Assembly (NCBI RefSeq): GCF_003011885.1
Contig: NZ_PXXO01000001.1
Location: forward strand, 298,494 to 362,493
Direction: 5' to 3'
DNA: 64,000 nt
From: Cyanobium usitatum str. Tous
GTDB lineage: Bacteria; Cyanobacteriota; Cyanobacteriia; PCC-6307; Cyanobiaceae
Shown here piece by piece: positions 27,275 through 35,921 of the stretch (its first letter is position 1; every line of letters begins with the position of its first letter). The notes below the pieces were generated by a model. It worked only from the letters and a program-made list of their open reading frames with translations, searched no databases and was not told the DNA's origin. Position numbers and translations under genes: made by a program.

Positions 27275-27610
27275 CTACGAACCCGCCAGGCCTAGGAACA
27301 CAATCGCAGCCTGGTTGAGCCGTTGCAGGTCACTGCGGGCCAACTTGCCGATTCGGGAGCCCAGCCGGCGGCGCGAGACGGTCGTGATCTGGTCAACCAT
27401 CAATTGGCTCGTCGCTGCCAGGCCATTGGCGGTGCTTGGCTTCACGGGGATTCGAAACAGTGGCGCTTCGGTGGGATCACTAGTGAAGGCACAGATCGTG
27501 ACGGACTCGGTGCTGTCAAAAGCATCGTGCTGAAGGATCACCGCAGGGCGCGGTTTGCCGGTCACATCGCCGCCACCGGCAACAGTCCAGATCTCGCCCC
27601 GCTTCACCAC
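27275..27610 (-). CDS. mazF: MazF/PemK-type mRNA interferase toxin
   Basis: A 111-aa toxin of the CcdB/PemK fold. It starts [10 protein letters not shown], followed by [14 protein letters not shown], the conserved substrate-binding strand, then the Thr/Arg-bearing [20 protein letters not shown]. Family members cleave mRNA at short specific sequences; the recognition site is not predictable here. Its start overlaps the antitoxin stop by 7 bases, the normal order for this module. Confidence 0.88.
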   Translation of the reverse strand: MVKRGEIWTVAGGGDVTGKPRPAVILQHDAFDSTESVTICAFTSDPTEAPLFRIPVKPSTANGLAATSQLMVDQITTVSRRRLGSRIGKLARSDLQRLNQAAIVFLGLAGS

Positions 27611-27822
27611 CCATCCAGCTCGCTGACGCTGTCAATGAAGCCCTGATCGCTGGAGGCCATGGTGCTGGTGCCCACCGCAAGGGAGTCCTGGTGGGCGCGT
27701 TCCGCAAAGGCAGGCGTGCGTGTATCAGGAATCCAGACCTGAACTGGCCTGAGGCCCTGAAGGCGCAGCCGTTGTCGATGGGCTGCGACGCGCAGCCTGG
27801 TTGCTGAGGAGCTGGTGGCCAT
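27604..27822 (-). CDS. MazE-like antitoxin (DUF3018 type)
   Basis: A 72-aa protein. RLRVAAHRQRLRLQGLRPVQ followed by VWIPDTRTPAFAERAHQDSL matches the DUF3018 family, which is paired with MazF toxins. The N-terminal half is a basic DNA-binding-like segment; the acidic C-terminal half ([12 protein letters not shown]) would wrap the toxin. ATG 27822. It lies upstream of mazF and probably autoregulates the pair. The module sits between rpmB and htpG and looks inserted. Confidence 0.85.
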   Translation of the reverse strand: MATSSSATRLRVAAHRQRLRLQGLRPVQVWIPDTRTPAFAERAHQDSLAVGTSTMASSDQGFIDSVSELDGW

Positions 27823-27879
27823 CGCGGCTGACGCCTTGGATGTTGTTACATGTTACGGCTGGCCCGGTGTGTCGGCCGA

Positions 27880-29790
27880 TCACAGCCCCCGCTCCATCAG
27901 CTTGCCCATCAAATCGGCGCTGCGCTGCTGGAAGCCAGCCAGCTCATTGGGCTCCAGGCCGCCCACGGCCAGACGGGCCAGCTCGTAGACATGGCGGCCA
28001 AGATCATCGGCCAGCTGCTGGCTGGGGGAGCTGCCGCCACCGCCACCGGTTGTGATCACCGAACCGGCCGAGAGCTTGAGCAGGCCTTCCACCAGCTTGT
28101 GTTTGCGGTTCACCAGCAGCACGTGGTGATCGGGCAAGCCCGGCAGGCGCTGCTCCATCAGGGCGCCCATGTCGTTGAGGCGGCGCATCTGCTCCGGCAG
28201 CAGGATCAAGGCGGCTGGGGCGTTGTCACCCTTCAGGGCCTGCACCTGGATGGTGATCTTGTCGTTGGCCAGAGCTGCCTTGAATAAATCGCGCAGCTTT
28301 TCGGAATTGTCCTTGCCGTCTGCGTCGCTGATCTCGCTTTCTTTCTCCTGCAGCGATTCATCCAGCTCGCTGTCCACCCGCTGGAATTTGAGCTCCTCGT
28401 GGCGGTATTCGAGCCAGGGGATGAACTGGGTATCGATGAAGGTGTCGGCCAGCAGCACCTCGGCCCCCTGGCTCTTCCATAGGGCAAGGGCCCCAGCCTG
28501 GCCTGCTTCATCGGTGCAGTAGAGGATGCGCTTGTCGTTGGCGCCATCCAGGCGGGTGCGGTAGCCAGCCAGGGTGGTGTAGGCCTTGCCGCCTTCGCCG
28601 GGGATGGGGTCGGGGCTGTCGCCTTCGCCGGCGGCAGCCGTGCTGCCAAACAGCACCAGATCGGCCACCTGGTCGGCGAACTTTTCATCCTCCATGGCGC
28701 CGATCTTGATGAAGGGGGCCAGCGACTCCCAGCTTTCGGCGTAGCGCTTGGGGTCGTTGCGATGGAGCTCCTTGAGCCGGTCGCCCACCTTCTTGGCCAC
28801 GAAGCCACCGATCGAACGCACGCGGCGATCGGTTTGCAGGGCGGAGCGGCTCACGTTCAAGGGAATGTCGGGCGAGTCAATCACGCCGCGCAGGGGCAGC
28901 AGGTAGCGGGGCACCACCTCCTTGATCGAGTCGCTCACAAACACGTTGTTGCAGTAGAGCTTGATCTCGCCCTTCTCCCAATCGGCCCGGCCAGTGGATT
29001 TGGGGAAAAACAGGATGCCCTGCAGGTTGTAGGGGTAGTCGGTGTTGAGGTGCACCCACAGCAGGGGATCGCCTTGGAAGGGATAGAGGTAGCGATAGAG
29101 CTCGATGTAGTCGTTGTCGGTGAGATCCCTGGGGCTCTTGCGCCAAGGGGCCTCGCGCTTATTGACGGTTTCGCCTTCCAGCTGCACTTCCACCGGCAGG
29201 AAGTCGCAGTAAGTGGTTATTAAGGTGCGGATACGGGTCGGCTCGATGTATTCGAGCTCCTCCTCCATCAGGTGAAGGATCACGTCGGTGCCGGGCTCGC
29301 TGCGCTCGGCCACCTCCAGGCTGAAGTTGGGGGAGCCATCACAGCTCCAGCGCACCGCCTCAGCGCCAGCACTGGCCGAGAGGGTCACCAGCTCCACCTG
29401 CTTAGCCACCATGAAGCTGGAATAGAAGCCCAGGCCGAAGTGGCCGATGATCGCGTCGTTTTCTTGCTTGTATTTCTCGAGGAAGTCTTCGGCGCTGGAA
29501 AAGGCCACCTGGTTGATGTAGCGCTTCACCTCATCGACATTCATGCCGATGCCGTTGTCGGAGATGGTGAGGGTTTTGGCCTCGCGGTCGATGCGGATCG
29601 AAATCTTGGCCTCAGGCCCTTCGCTGCAGTCGCCAGCCATCGCCGCCATGCGCCGCTTGCTGATGGCATCCACGCCATTGCTCACCAGCTCCCGCAGAAA
29701 CACCTCATGGCCGCTGTAGACGGCTTTTTTAATGATCGGAAAGATGTTTTCGGTGTGGATCTGAATCTGGCCCTGTTCCAGCACCGTCAT
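27880..29790 (-). CDS. htpG: Molecular chaperone HtpG (Hsp90)
   Basis: A 636-aa Hsp90 chaperone, in cyanobacteria linked to heat, light and oxidative stress and to phycobilisome assembly. The GHKL ATP site is intact: ELVSNGVDAISK, ISDNGIGMN and HFGLGFYSSFMVA. The middle domain contains SRSALQTDRRVRSIG, and the C-terminal dimerisation domain is shorter and cyanobacterial in type. ATG 29790. The 258 bases upstream, to the ferredoxin stop, are filled by tandem repeats. Confidence 0.96.
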   Translation of the reverse strand: MTVLEQGQIQIHTENIFPIIKKAVYSGHEVFLRELVSNGVDAISKRRMAAMAGDCSEGPEAKISIRIDREAKTLTISDNGIGMNVDEVKRYINQVAFSSAEDFLEKYKQENDAIIGHFGLGFYSSFMVAKQVELVTLSASAGAEAVRWSCDGSPNFSLEVAERSEPGTDVILHLMEEELEYIEPTRIRTLITTYCDFLPVEVQLEGETVNKREAPWRKSPRDLTDNDYIELYRYLYPFQGDPLLWVHLNTDYPYNLQGILFFPKSTGRADWEKGEIKLYCNNVFVSDSIKEVVPRYLLPLRGVIDSPDIPLNVSRSALQTDRRVRSIGGFVAKKVGDRLKELHRNDPKRYAESWESLAPFIKIGAMEDEKFADQVADLVLFGSTAAAGEGDSPDPIPGEGGKAYTTLAGYRTRLDGANDKRILYCTDEAGQAGALALWKSQGAEVLLADTFIDTQFIPWLEYRHEELKFQRVDSELDESLQEKESEISDADGKDNSEKLRDLFKAALANDKITIQVQALKGDNAPAALILLPEQMRRLNDMGALMEQRLPGLPDHHVLLVNRKHKLVEGLLKLSAGSVITTGGGGGSSPSQQLADDLGRHVYELARLAVGGLEPNELAGFQQRSADLMGKLMERGL

Positions 29791-29877
29791 GGCAAGCGTT
29801 AGGTCGTTGGGCCAAACCTTACGGAGCTTGGGCCTTCCGGCTCAATGGCTTTGAGGGAGGGGTCTCCGAACTCTGAA

Positions 29878-30005
29878 TTAGCTAAGTCTTAGCTTGGCTA
29901 AGTAGTGGTTTGCCTAAGTGGTTGCTTGGCTAAGCGGTTGCTAGGCTAGGCGGTGGTTTGCCTAAGCGGCGTCTTGGCTAAGTCTTGGCTAAGCTAAGTA
30001 GCGCC
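29878..30005. repeat. Degenerate 16-bp tandem repeat array (about 8 units)
   Basis: Between htpG and the ferredoxin gene, units of exactly 16 bases follow one another. Six clear units lie at 29894-29989, with one more divergent unit on each side. The consensus is about TTGSCTAAGYGGTTGC, with the core CTAAG invariant in most units. The array lies upstream of the htpG start and downstream of the ferredoxin stop. Units differ by 2-6 bases, so it is an old or selected array rather than a recent slippage product. Confidence 0.85.
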
Positions 30006-30013
30006 GCTCACAA

Positions 30014-30069
30014 CCTGCCTGCTGCGCTAAGCCTGCCTGCTGCGCAGCTCAGCCTGCCTGCTGCAGCTC
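30014..30069. repeat. CCTGCCTGCTGC tandem repeat overlapping a ferredoxin 3' end
   Basis: Three copies of CCTGCCTGCTGC start at 30014, 30032 and 30053, spaced 18 and 21 bases and separated by GCTAAG- or GCAGCTCAG-type linkers. The third copy encodes the last residues (LQQAG) of the ferredoxin, and its stop at 30049-30051 lies within the preceding linker. The first linker shares GCTAAG with the 16-bp array. Confidence 0.75.
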
Positions 30070-30273
30070 GGGCTTTTCTTCGGGAAGGATGGCCCCCTGC
30101 ACGGGACACACCTGCAGGCAGATGCCGCAATCGATGCAGGTGTCGAAGTCGATCCAATAAAAGTTTGTGCCCTTGCTGTTGGCACCTTGGCCGGGGTTGA
30201 TGCAAGCCACGGGGCAGGCATCAACGCAATCGGCTACGCCCTCGCAGACGTTGGTGACGATCGTGTGAGCCAT
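30049..30273 (-). CDS. 4Fe-4S (dicluster) ferredoxin
   Basis: A 74-aa bacterial-type ferredoxin, a soluble low-potential electron carrier. Eight cysteines are placed for two clusters: C10, C16, C20 and C24 (CEGVADCVDACPVAC), and C46, C49, C52 and C56 (CIDCGICLQVCPV). The spacing of the first set is typical of the cyanobacterial FdxB-like form with a 3Fe or 4Fe cluster. Redox partners are unknown. The C-terminal LQQAG is encoded by the repeat described at 30014-30069. It is 9 bases downstream of hisZ on the same strand. Confidence 0.9.
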   Translation of the reverse strand: MAHTIVTNVCEGVADCVDACPVACINPGQGANSKGTNFYWIDFDTCIDCGICLQVCPVQGAILPEEKPELQQAG

Positions 30274-30282
30274 CTCAGAATT

Positions 30283-31452
30283 TTAAGGAGCGATCCAGAG
30301 GGTACGGCCGCAGCCGCGGGCTTGGCCGAGGGCTTCTGCTTCCGCCTGGTTGGCGCAGGCCCCGCTGAGCAGTTCAGCGCAGGTGCCCATCTGGTGCAGG
30401 GCCTCCAGCTGATCGAGGGCTGCGGCCAGGTGATGGGTGTTGCCGTAGGCCACCAGCACCGGCGAAGGGCTCTCTATGGCAGGTGCCACCAGCTCCCGCA
30501 CCGCTCCCACATCGAAGCCAAAGCCCACTCCCGCAGCTTCGCTTGGCTCTGGGCAAAAGCGACCCACCAGGGCGTCGTAACGACCGCCGCTGGCAATCTC
30601 CACCGGCACCTCCTGGCCCTGGCAGACCAGCTTCAGCACCAGACCGTCGTAGAGGGCGAAGTGGGGCTGGAAGCTGGGGTCGAGCTGCAATTGCACCCCA
30701 AGGCGCTCTGCGGCCGGGGCCACCGCAGCCAGGGTCTCGCCCAGCTCCGCTAGCAGGGGAATGGGGCCCAGCCATTGCTCCAGTTGATAAAGCACCTTGG
30801 CGGGCTCGCCGCGCAGGCGCATCAGGTTGCCCAGGCGCTGCCGATCAGAATCCGGTAAGGCCAGTTGGGCCAGAGCCAGCGGGTCGAAGTTGGTTAGGGC
30901 GGCGCGGGCAGCGCCCTGCTGCTTCTCGGGGAGCTGGCGCAGCAGGGCGCTGAGCACCCCGTGGTGCCCAACTAGCAGCCGGGGTTGGTGATGCTCCTGT
31001 AGTCCAAGGGCTCCGGCGGCGGCAAGCAGCAGCCGCATCAGCTCCACATCGGCGGCGGCGGTTTGGGCCCCGAGCAGCTCGACGCCGCTCTGCAACTGTT
31101 CATGCAGCCGCTGGGAGCCGCCCTCAGCCGTGGAGCTGCGGAAGGTGCTGCCCATGGCCCAGAGCCGCAGGGGGCGGGGCCGCTCGGCCAGGCGGGTGCT
31201 GGCGGCGCGGGCGATCGAGGCGGTCAGCTCCGGCCGCAGCCCCAGGGGCTCATCACTTGCCAGCCGCACCAGCTCGCGGCCGTCGATGCCACCACCAGCC
31301 TCCAGGGTGTCGAGCCGCTCAAAACTGGGCGGCGCCACCTCCTGGTAGCCCCAGAGCCGATACACAGCTGCGAGCTGATCGGCGATGCGCCGGTTGCCCT
31401 CAACTTCACGGGGGTTGAGATCCCGAACGCCAGCGGCAGGTTGCAGGGCCAT
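30283..31452 (-). CDS. hisZ: ATP phosphoribosyltransferase regulatory subunit HisZ
   Basis: A 389-aa HisRS-like protein that activates the short-form ATP phosphoribosyltransferase HisG in the first step of histidine synthesis. It keeps the class II aminoacyl-tRNA-synthetase fold: EVAPPSFERLDTL, GLRPELTASIARAA (motif 2 region), and the EIASGGRYDALVGRF motif. It lacks a C-terminal anticodon-binding domain, which separates it from HisS. ATG 31452 begins ALQPAAGVRDLNPREVEGN. It lies between the IMPase gene and the ferredoxin. Confidence 0.87.
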   Translation of the reverse strand: MALQPAAGVRDLNPREVEGNRRIADQLAAVYRLWGYQEVAPPSFERLDTLEAGGGIDGRELVRLASDEPLGLRPELTASIARAASTRLAERPRPLRLWAMGSTFRSSTAEGGSQRLHEQLQSGVELLGAQTAAADVELMRLLLAAAGALGLQEHHQPRLLVGHHGVLSALLRQLPEKQQGAARAALTNFDPLALAQLALPDSDRQRLGNLMRLRGEPAKVLYQLEQWLGPIPLLAELGETLAAVAPAAERLGVQLQLDPSFQPHFALYDGLVLKLVCQGQEVPVEIASGGRYDALVGRFCPEPSEAAGVGFGFDVGAVRELVAPAIESPSPVLVAYGNTHHLAAALDQLEALHQMGTCAELLSGACANQAEAEALGQARGCGRTLWIAP

Positions 31453-31498
31453 TGCGGCGTTGAAGGTGGGATGGGGTGGGCTGATCCTATGGATCGAA

Positions 31499-32377
31499 TC
31501 AGGGGGAGTCGAGTTCGGGGGCGCCATAGCTGGCTCCGGCCAGGGGGCGGCAGGAAGCCAGGCCCTCGATCAGGGCTGGTTGCAGGGTCGCTCCACAGGC
31601 CAGGATCCGCCCCGAGTCGATCACAAATGCCGAGCCGTCGTAGGCGCTCACCACACCGCCGGCTTGCTCCACAAGCACCGCTCCGGCGGCCAGATCCCAG
31701 GGCGATAGGCCCCGCTCCCAAATGCCATCGAGCTTGCCGGCGGCCACGAAGGCAAGATCGAGGGCCACTGAGCCGCCGCGGCGCACGCCCTGGCTGCGGT
31801 GGGTAAACCAGGCGAATTCGGCGTAGTTGTTGTCGAGTCGGCTGCGGCGGTCGTAGGCAAAGCCGGTTACCAGCAGGGCCTGCTCAAGGCTGGGGCAATT
31901 GCTAACGGCCAACCTGCTGCCATTGCACCAGGAGCCCAGGCCGGGTGCGGCCCAGTAGAGCTGCTCCAGGCCTGGGGCAGCCAGGGCGCCGAGCAGGGGC
32001 TGTCCGCGCCAGCACAAGCCCACCGAGGTGGCAAACAGCGGATAGCTGTGGGCGTAGTTGGTGGTGCCATCTAGGGGATCGACGCACCACTCCAGCTCGC
32101 CGGGCCTGGAGCGGCGTCCGCTCTCTTCGGCCAGAACGCCAATCTGCGGTGTTTCGGCCTCGAGCAGCGCCAGCACCGCTGCTTCAGCGGCATGGTCTGC
32201 CTCGGTGACCAGATCGCCGGAGCGCCCCTTCTCACGCACCTGCTGCAGGCGGCCAAAGTGCTGGCGCAGTTGCTCGCCTCCGACCTCCGCAGCCCGGCGC
32301 GCCACCGCCGATAGGTGTTCGATATCGCCGCTGCTCAGGCCCGATTGCTCGTAGGCCGCGGTGCTGGCTGCTTTCAT
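31499..32377 (-). CDS. Inositol monophosphatase family protein
   Basis: A 292-aa Mg-dependent, Li-sensitive-type phosphatase. Metal-binding motifs are in order: TEADHAAE, LAEESG, WCVDPLDGTTNYAHSYP and SPWDLAAGAVLVEQAGG. The substrate could be inositol phosphate, histidinol phosphate (adjacent hisZ makes that worth testing) or another sugar phosphate. ATG 32377 overlaps the stop of the upstream ferredoxin by 4 bases, so it is coupled. Confidence 0.9.
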   Translation of the reverse strand: MKAASTAAYEQSGLSSGDIEHLSAVARRAAEVGGEQLRQHFGRLQQVREKGRSGDLVTEADHAAEAAVLALLEAETPQIGVLAEESGRRSRPGELEWCVDPLDGTTNYAHSYPLFATSVGLCWRGQPLLGALAAPGLEQLYWAAPGLGSWCNGSRLAVSNCPSLEQALLVTGFAYDRRSRLDNNYAEFAWFTHRSQGVRRGGSVALDLAFVAAGKLDGIWERGLSPWDLAAGAVLVEQAGGVVSAYDGSAFVIDSGRILACGATLQPALIEGLASCRPLAGASYGAPELDSP

Positions 32378-32742
32378 TCCTCCTCCAGGGGTAGGGCGCT
32401 GCGCACCTTGCCGCGGCCAAAGTGCCGCCCAAACTGCAGTTCGTAGACCTCGTCCTCCTCCTGGGTCACTACCTCCAAGGGGCCGGTGGCCCGGGCCACG
32501 CAGAGAAGTCCGTAGCCACGCCCGCGCAGCTCCCGCGACAGCCCCAGGGCCTCGCGCTGATCGATTTCGCCGCTAATCACGCGCACGGCGCAGGCGGTGC
32601 AGCAGCCGTTGCGGCAACTAAAAGGCAGGGGATCCCCCTGCTGCTCAAAGCTGCGCAGGATGTATTCCCCTTCGGGAACCTCATGGCGAATCACCTGGCC
32701 GGTTTGGAGCCAGTGAACCGTGATCGGATGGGTGAGAGTCAT
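32374..32742 (-). CDS. [2Fe-2S] plant-type ferredoxin-like protein
   Basis: A 122-aa protein with cysteines C43, C48, C51 and C81 in the pattern FSCRNGCCTACAVRV ... GLLCVARA, matching [2Fe-2S] binding. An additional Cys47 sits beside C48. The C-terminal acidic extension (EEDEVYELQFGRHFGRGKV) is longer than PetF. It may be a specialised ferredoxin, e.g. FdC-like. It is transcribed upstream of the IMPase gene with a 4-base overlap. Confidence 0.85.
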   Translation of the reverse strand: MTLTHPITVHWLQTGQVIRHEVPEGEYILRSFEQQGDPLPFSCRNGCCTACAVRVISGEIDQREALGLSRELRGRGYGLLCVARATGPLEVVTQEEDEVYELQFGRHFGRGKVRSALPLEEE

Positions 32743-32780
32743 GCTGCTACATTGCCATCTGGTTGCCCCATTTTGCCCCT

Positions 32781-32867
32781 GGAGAGGTGGCCGAGTGGTC
32801 GAAGGCGCAGCACTGGAAATGCTGTATAGGGGCAACTCTATCGAGGGTTCGAATCCCTCCCTCTCCG
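32781..32867 (+). tRNA. tRNA-Ser (GGA anticodon)
   Basis: An 87-base class II tRNA. The acceptor stem GGAGAGG pairs with CCTCTCC at 32860-32866, with discriminator G at 32867. The D-arm contains GGCCGAGTGGTCGAAGG, the anticodon loop carries GGA at 32815-32817, and a long variable arm follows before the T-arm GGTTCGAATCC. No CCA is encoded. It lies divergent from the ferredoxin gene and ends at a strong terminator. Confidence 0.97.
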
Positions 32868-32871
32868 TTAT

Positions 32872-32897
32872 AAAGCCGGCCTTGCGGCCGGCTTTTT
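32872..32897 (+). terminator. Rho-independent terminator after tRNA-Ser
   Basis: AAAGCCGGCC at 32872-32881 and GGCCGGCTTT at 32886-32895 form a perfect 10-bp stem with loop TTGC, followed by T residues. Confidence 0.92.
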
Positions 32898-32936
32898 CAT
32901 GGTCTTCAAGGATTGAATGAATCAATCCATGATTAG

Positions 32937-33032
32937 CCAAGTTGCTGATTTTCCAAGTTCCTAGGCCAATAAGTTCCTGTGTTTACAAGTTACTAAGTTG
33001 GCAAGTCGCTGATTTTGATATAAAGTTCTAAT
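32937..33032. repeat. Degenerate 16-bp tandem repeat array (5-6 units)
   Basis: Between the tRNA-Ser terminator and the pstB stop, units of 16 bases run from 32937: CCAAGTTGCTGATTTT, CCAAGTTCCTAGGCCA and so on, with AAGT at the same offset in each unit. The consensus is about NCAAGTTNCTNATTTT. A sixth, weaker unit starts at 33017. The stretch is AT-rich and lies between convergent transcription units. The period equals that of the array at 29878, but the consensus differs. Confidence 0.78.
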
Positions 33033-33053
33033 TTAAATCCCTATCGTTGTATA

Positions 33054-33878
33054 TCAGCCGAATCGGCCGCTCACGTAGTCCTGGGTGGCCTGCTGGCCGG
33101 GGGCATTGAAGATCCGCTCGGTGTCGTTGAACTCCACTAGGTAGCCCACCTTGCCGGTGCCACCTTCCACTGCTTCGGCATTAAAGAAGGCCGTTTGATC
33201 AGCCACACGCACGGCTTGCTGCATGTTGTGGGTCACGATGATGATCGTGTAGCTGCGCTTCAGCTCATGCATTGTTTCTTCGATCTTCAATGTGGAGATC
33301 GGATCAAGCGCTGAGCAAGGCTCGTCCATCAAGATCACCTCAGGCTCAGTGGCGATGGCGCGGGCGATGCAGAGGCGCTGCTGCTGGCCGCCGGACAGGG
33401 CAAATCCGCTCTCCCTAAGCTTGTCCTTGCATTCGTCCCACACTGCAGCCTTGCGTAGGGAGCGCTCCACCAGCTCATCCATATCACCCTTGAAGCCGTT
33501 GATCCGGGCGCCAAAAGCGATGTTTTCGTAGATCGATTTTGGGAAGGGATTGGGCTTCTGGAACACCATGCCAATGCGCCTGCGCACCTCGACTGGATCC
33601 ACCTTGGGGTCGTAGAGATCGTGGCCGTCAAAAACAACTCTGCCCTTGAGCTTGCAGCCCGGAATCAGATCGTTCATCCGATTGAGGCCGCGCAATACGG
33701 TCGACTTACCGCAGCCTGAAGGTCCGATAAAGGCGGTCACCCGGCCGCGGGGGATATCCATGAACACATTTTTCACCGCCTCAAACTTGCCGTAGGAGAT
33801 GGTGACGTTCTGCAGGGACATGCAGGCATCCCCTTTGGAGGAATCGGCGGACTGGCTGGAGTGGGAGCTGCTGGTCAT
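33054..33878 (-). CDS. pstB: Phosphate ABC transporter ATP-binding protein PstB
   Basis: The ATPase of the high-affinity phosphate importer. It has Walker [11 protein letters not shown], signature [15 protein letters not shown], Walker [16 protein letters not shown] and the H-loop [10 protein letters not shown]. At 274 aa from ATG 33878 it is of normal length with a short Ser-rich N-terminus. It is the last gene of pstCAB, separated by 47 bases from pstA. No pstS or phoU is adjacent. Confidence 0.97.
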   Translation of the reverse strand: MTSSSHSSQSADSSKGDACMSLQNVTISYGKFEAVKNVFMDIPRGRVTAFIGPSGCGKSTVLRGLNRMNDLIPGCKLKGRVVFDGHDLYDPKVDPVEVRRRIGMVFQKPNPFPKSIYENIAFGARINGFKGDMDELVERSLRKAAVWDECKDKLRESGFALSGGQQQRLCIARAIATEPEVILMDEPCSALDPISTLKIEETMHELKRSYTIIIVTHNMQQAVRVADQTAFFNAEAVEGGTGKVGYLVEFNDTERIFNAPGQQATQDYVSGRFG

Positions 33879-33925
33879 TGCTCTGTAGGGAATGGGGGAA
33901 ACGGAGGGGCTGGAGGGTTCGGACT

Positions 33926-34840
33926 TCAGACTTTGGTCATCCGGGCTATCCAGCGCGCCAGCAGGTTGGCGGCCAGGATCATCATCACCAGCACAAAGGA
34001 GGCAGCCCAAGCGAGTTCGTTTTGGGCTTGATAGGGCATGATCGCGAAATTGAAGATCAGCACCGACATGGTGGCGATCGGATCAAACACCCCATCAGGC
34101 CAGAATGAGGAGAAGAGAGCTGTGAAGATCAACGGAGCCGTTTCACCGGCGGCTCGGGCGATTGCCAGCACTACACCAGTGGCAATCGGAGTGAAGGCCG
34201 ATGGCAGGGTGATCCGCATCACGGTCACAAATTTAGAAGCACCTACGCCGTAGGCACCCCAGCGCAGCTCCTGAGGCACCAGTTTGAGCCCCTCATAGGT
34301 GGTCTTAATCACAGTCGGCAGCATCAACACGGCCAGGGCGATACCGCCAGCCATGGCGCTGTAACTCTGACCGAAAAATACACGGGTGGTTACAACAGTG
34401 CCGTAGACGAATACACCGGCGATGATTGAAGGCACGCCAGCCAAAACGTCATTGCCGAAACTAACGAAATTGGCAAACCAGCCGCCGCTGGAGTATTCGC
34501 TTAGGAAAATGCCGCCCCCCACTCCCACGGGGATGGCAATCAGAGAGGCGATCAGGGTTACAAGTAAGGTGCCTATGATGGCGTTACCAATACCTCCACC
34601 CTCCATTCCGATGTCGGGTGGCAGTTGGGTGAACAAGCCCACGCTGATCAGGCGGCCGCCTTGCATCAACACGTAGAACAAAACTAAAACTAGCGGTAAA
34701 ACCGCAATAGCAGCAAATATGGAAGCAATGCCGGTGAACAGCAGATTGCGTAAGTTGCGCGTCAGCCAGGGATCGTAGCGCAATGGCCGCCGGTCAAAAA
34801 GGGCGGTGTTGTCGTAAGTGATCGGAGAAGGATTGGCCAT
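33926..34840 (-). CDS. pstA: Phosphate ABC transporter permease PstA
   Basis: A 304-aa inner-membrane permease with six hydrophobic segments. It has the EAA-like region [20 protein letters not shown] and the [18 protein letters not shown] block typical of PstA. ATG 34840 gives the expected N-terminal cytoplasmic stretch before the first helix. It is 8 bases downstream of pstC and upstream of pstB. Confidence 0.95.
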   Translation of the reverse strand: MANPSPITYDNTALFDRRPLRYDPWLTRNLRNLLFTGIASIFAAIAVLPLVLVLFYVLMQGGRLISVGLFTQLPPDIGMEGGGIGNAIIGTLLVTLIASLIAIPVGVGGGIFLSEYSSGGWFANFVSFGNDVLAGVPSIIAGVFVYGTVVTTRVFFGQSYSAMAGGIALAVLMLPTVIKTTYEGLKLVPQELRWGAYGVGASKFVTVMRITLPSAFTPIATGVVLAIARAAGETAPLIFTALFSSFWPDGVFDPIATMSVLIFNFAIMPYQAQNELAWAASFVLVMMILAANLLARWIARMTKV

Positions 34841-34848
34841 GGTGGTGA

Positions 34849-35844
34849 TCAGTAACGCAGGCTGAGGCGACGGACGATCCACTGGGCCGCCACATTCACC
34901 GTGAATGTGAGCACCATCAGGATGAGGGCGGCATACATAAGGGCCGACACCTGGATGCCATCGGCTTCACCGAACTGATTGGCGAGCATCGAGGCGATGG
35001 TGTTACCAGGCGCCAGCAGTGAAAAGCTGAAGTTGAAGGAGTTGCCAATAATCATCGTGACCGCCATGGTTTCCCCCATGGCCCTGCCTAGGGCAAGCAT
35101 CACGCCGCCAGTTATGGAAGAAATAGCTGCCGGCAAGATCACGCTGAATATGGCTCCCCAGCGGGTAGTTCCTACCCCGTAGGCTCCCTGCCGCAGTTCA
35201 ATAGGCACTTGATTCAGGGCATCTCGTGAGATGGCCGTGATGATTGGTAGCACCATCACCACCAGGATCAGGATGGCCGGGGCCATGCCAGGGCCCTGGG
35301 GAGCGGTGTCAAAGAAAGGACTCCAGCCCAACAGTTCGTGCAGCCAATTGAGGACAGGCCGGATGGCGGGCCCCATGACAAAGATTGCCCAAAGTCCGAG
35401 CACTACCGATGGAATGGCGGCAAGCAGTTCCACCATCAGGCCAATCCCCTCCCGCACGGAGCTGGGGATCAGGTCTTCGGTGATGAAGATCGCCGTGCCA
35501 ACACCTAGAGGGATTGCGATGGCCAGAGACAGGATCGAGGTCACCAAAGTGCCGTAGATGGCGGTGAATGCCCCGTATTGCTCGTTGACGGGATCCCAGC
35601 TGGAGATGGTTAGGAAGCTGAGGCCAAAACTGGCCATCGCCTCCCGCGCACCCTGGAAAACTGTGATGAAAATGCCTAACAGGACGATCGCGACAACTGA
35701 GGCGAGCACCAGGGTTAGCTGGCGAAAACCCAGGTCGAGCAACTTTTCTGAAGGTGGGCGGCGACGCAAGGTGAAGGCGTCAGCATCTAGGTTGCGATGG
35801 GGATTCGTTGGGCCTGAGCCCGCTTGGCTGGAGTCCGTCAGCAT
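34849..35844 (-). CDS. pstC: Phosphate ABC transporter permease PstC
   Basis: A 331-aa permease. It has a hydrophilic N-terminus of about 40 residues, then six membrane segments, with QVPIELRQGAYGVGTTRWGA as the ATPase-docking loop and ALGRAMGETMAVTMIIGNS, a PstC hallmark. It is the first gene of the pstCAB operon and divergent from dnaK. A candidate Pho box lies about 80 bases upstream. Confidence 0.95.
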   Translation of the reverse strand: MLTDSSQAGSGPTNPHRNLDADAFTLRRRPPSEKLLDLGFRQLTLVLASVVAIVLLGIFITVFQGAREAMASFGLSFLTISSWDPVNEQYGAFTAIYGTLVTSILSLAIAIPLGVGTAIFITEDLIPSSVREGIGLMVELLAAIPSVVLGLWAIFVMGPAIRPVLNWLHELLGWSPFFDTAPQGPGMAPAILILVVMVLPIITAISRDALNQVPIELRQGAYGVGTTRWGAIFSVILPAAISSITGGVMLALGRAMGETMAVTMIIGNSFNFSFSLLAPGNTIASMLANQFGEADGIQVSALMYAALILMVLTFTVNVAAQWIVRRLSLRY

Positions 35845-35921
35845 GGGTAGGGATGGCTTTGCATCGGTCAGCGCTAAGCGGCCGATCCAAACGAAATCTA
35901 CGAAGGGCTCCCCTCACCGCC

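Noticed and set aside
29878..30069. Possible CRISPR array upstream of htpG
   Set aside because: The units are contiguous 16-bp or shorter repeats with no unique spacers of 30-40 bases, and no cas genes are near.
31063..31806. A 247-aa open frame opposite hisZ and the IMPase gene
   Set aside because: It spans two real genes on the other strand, is Arg/Pro-rich and has no motif.
32937..33032. Possible CRISPR array before pstB
   Set aside because: Contiguous 16-bp units without spacers and without cas genes.
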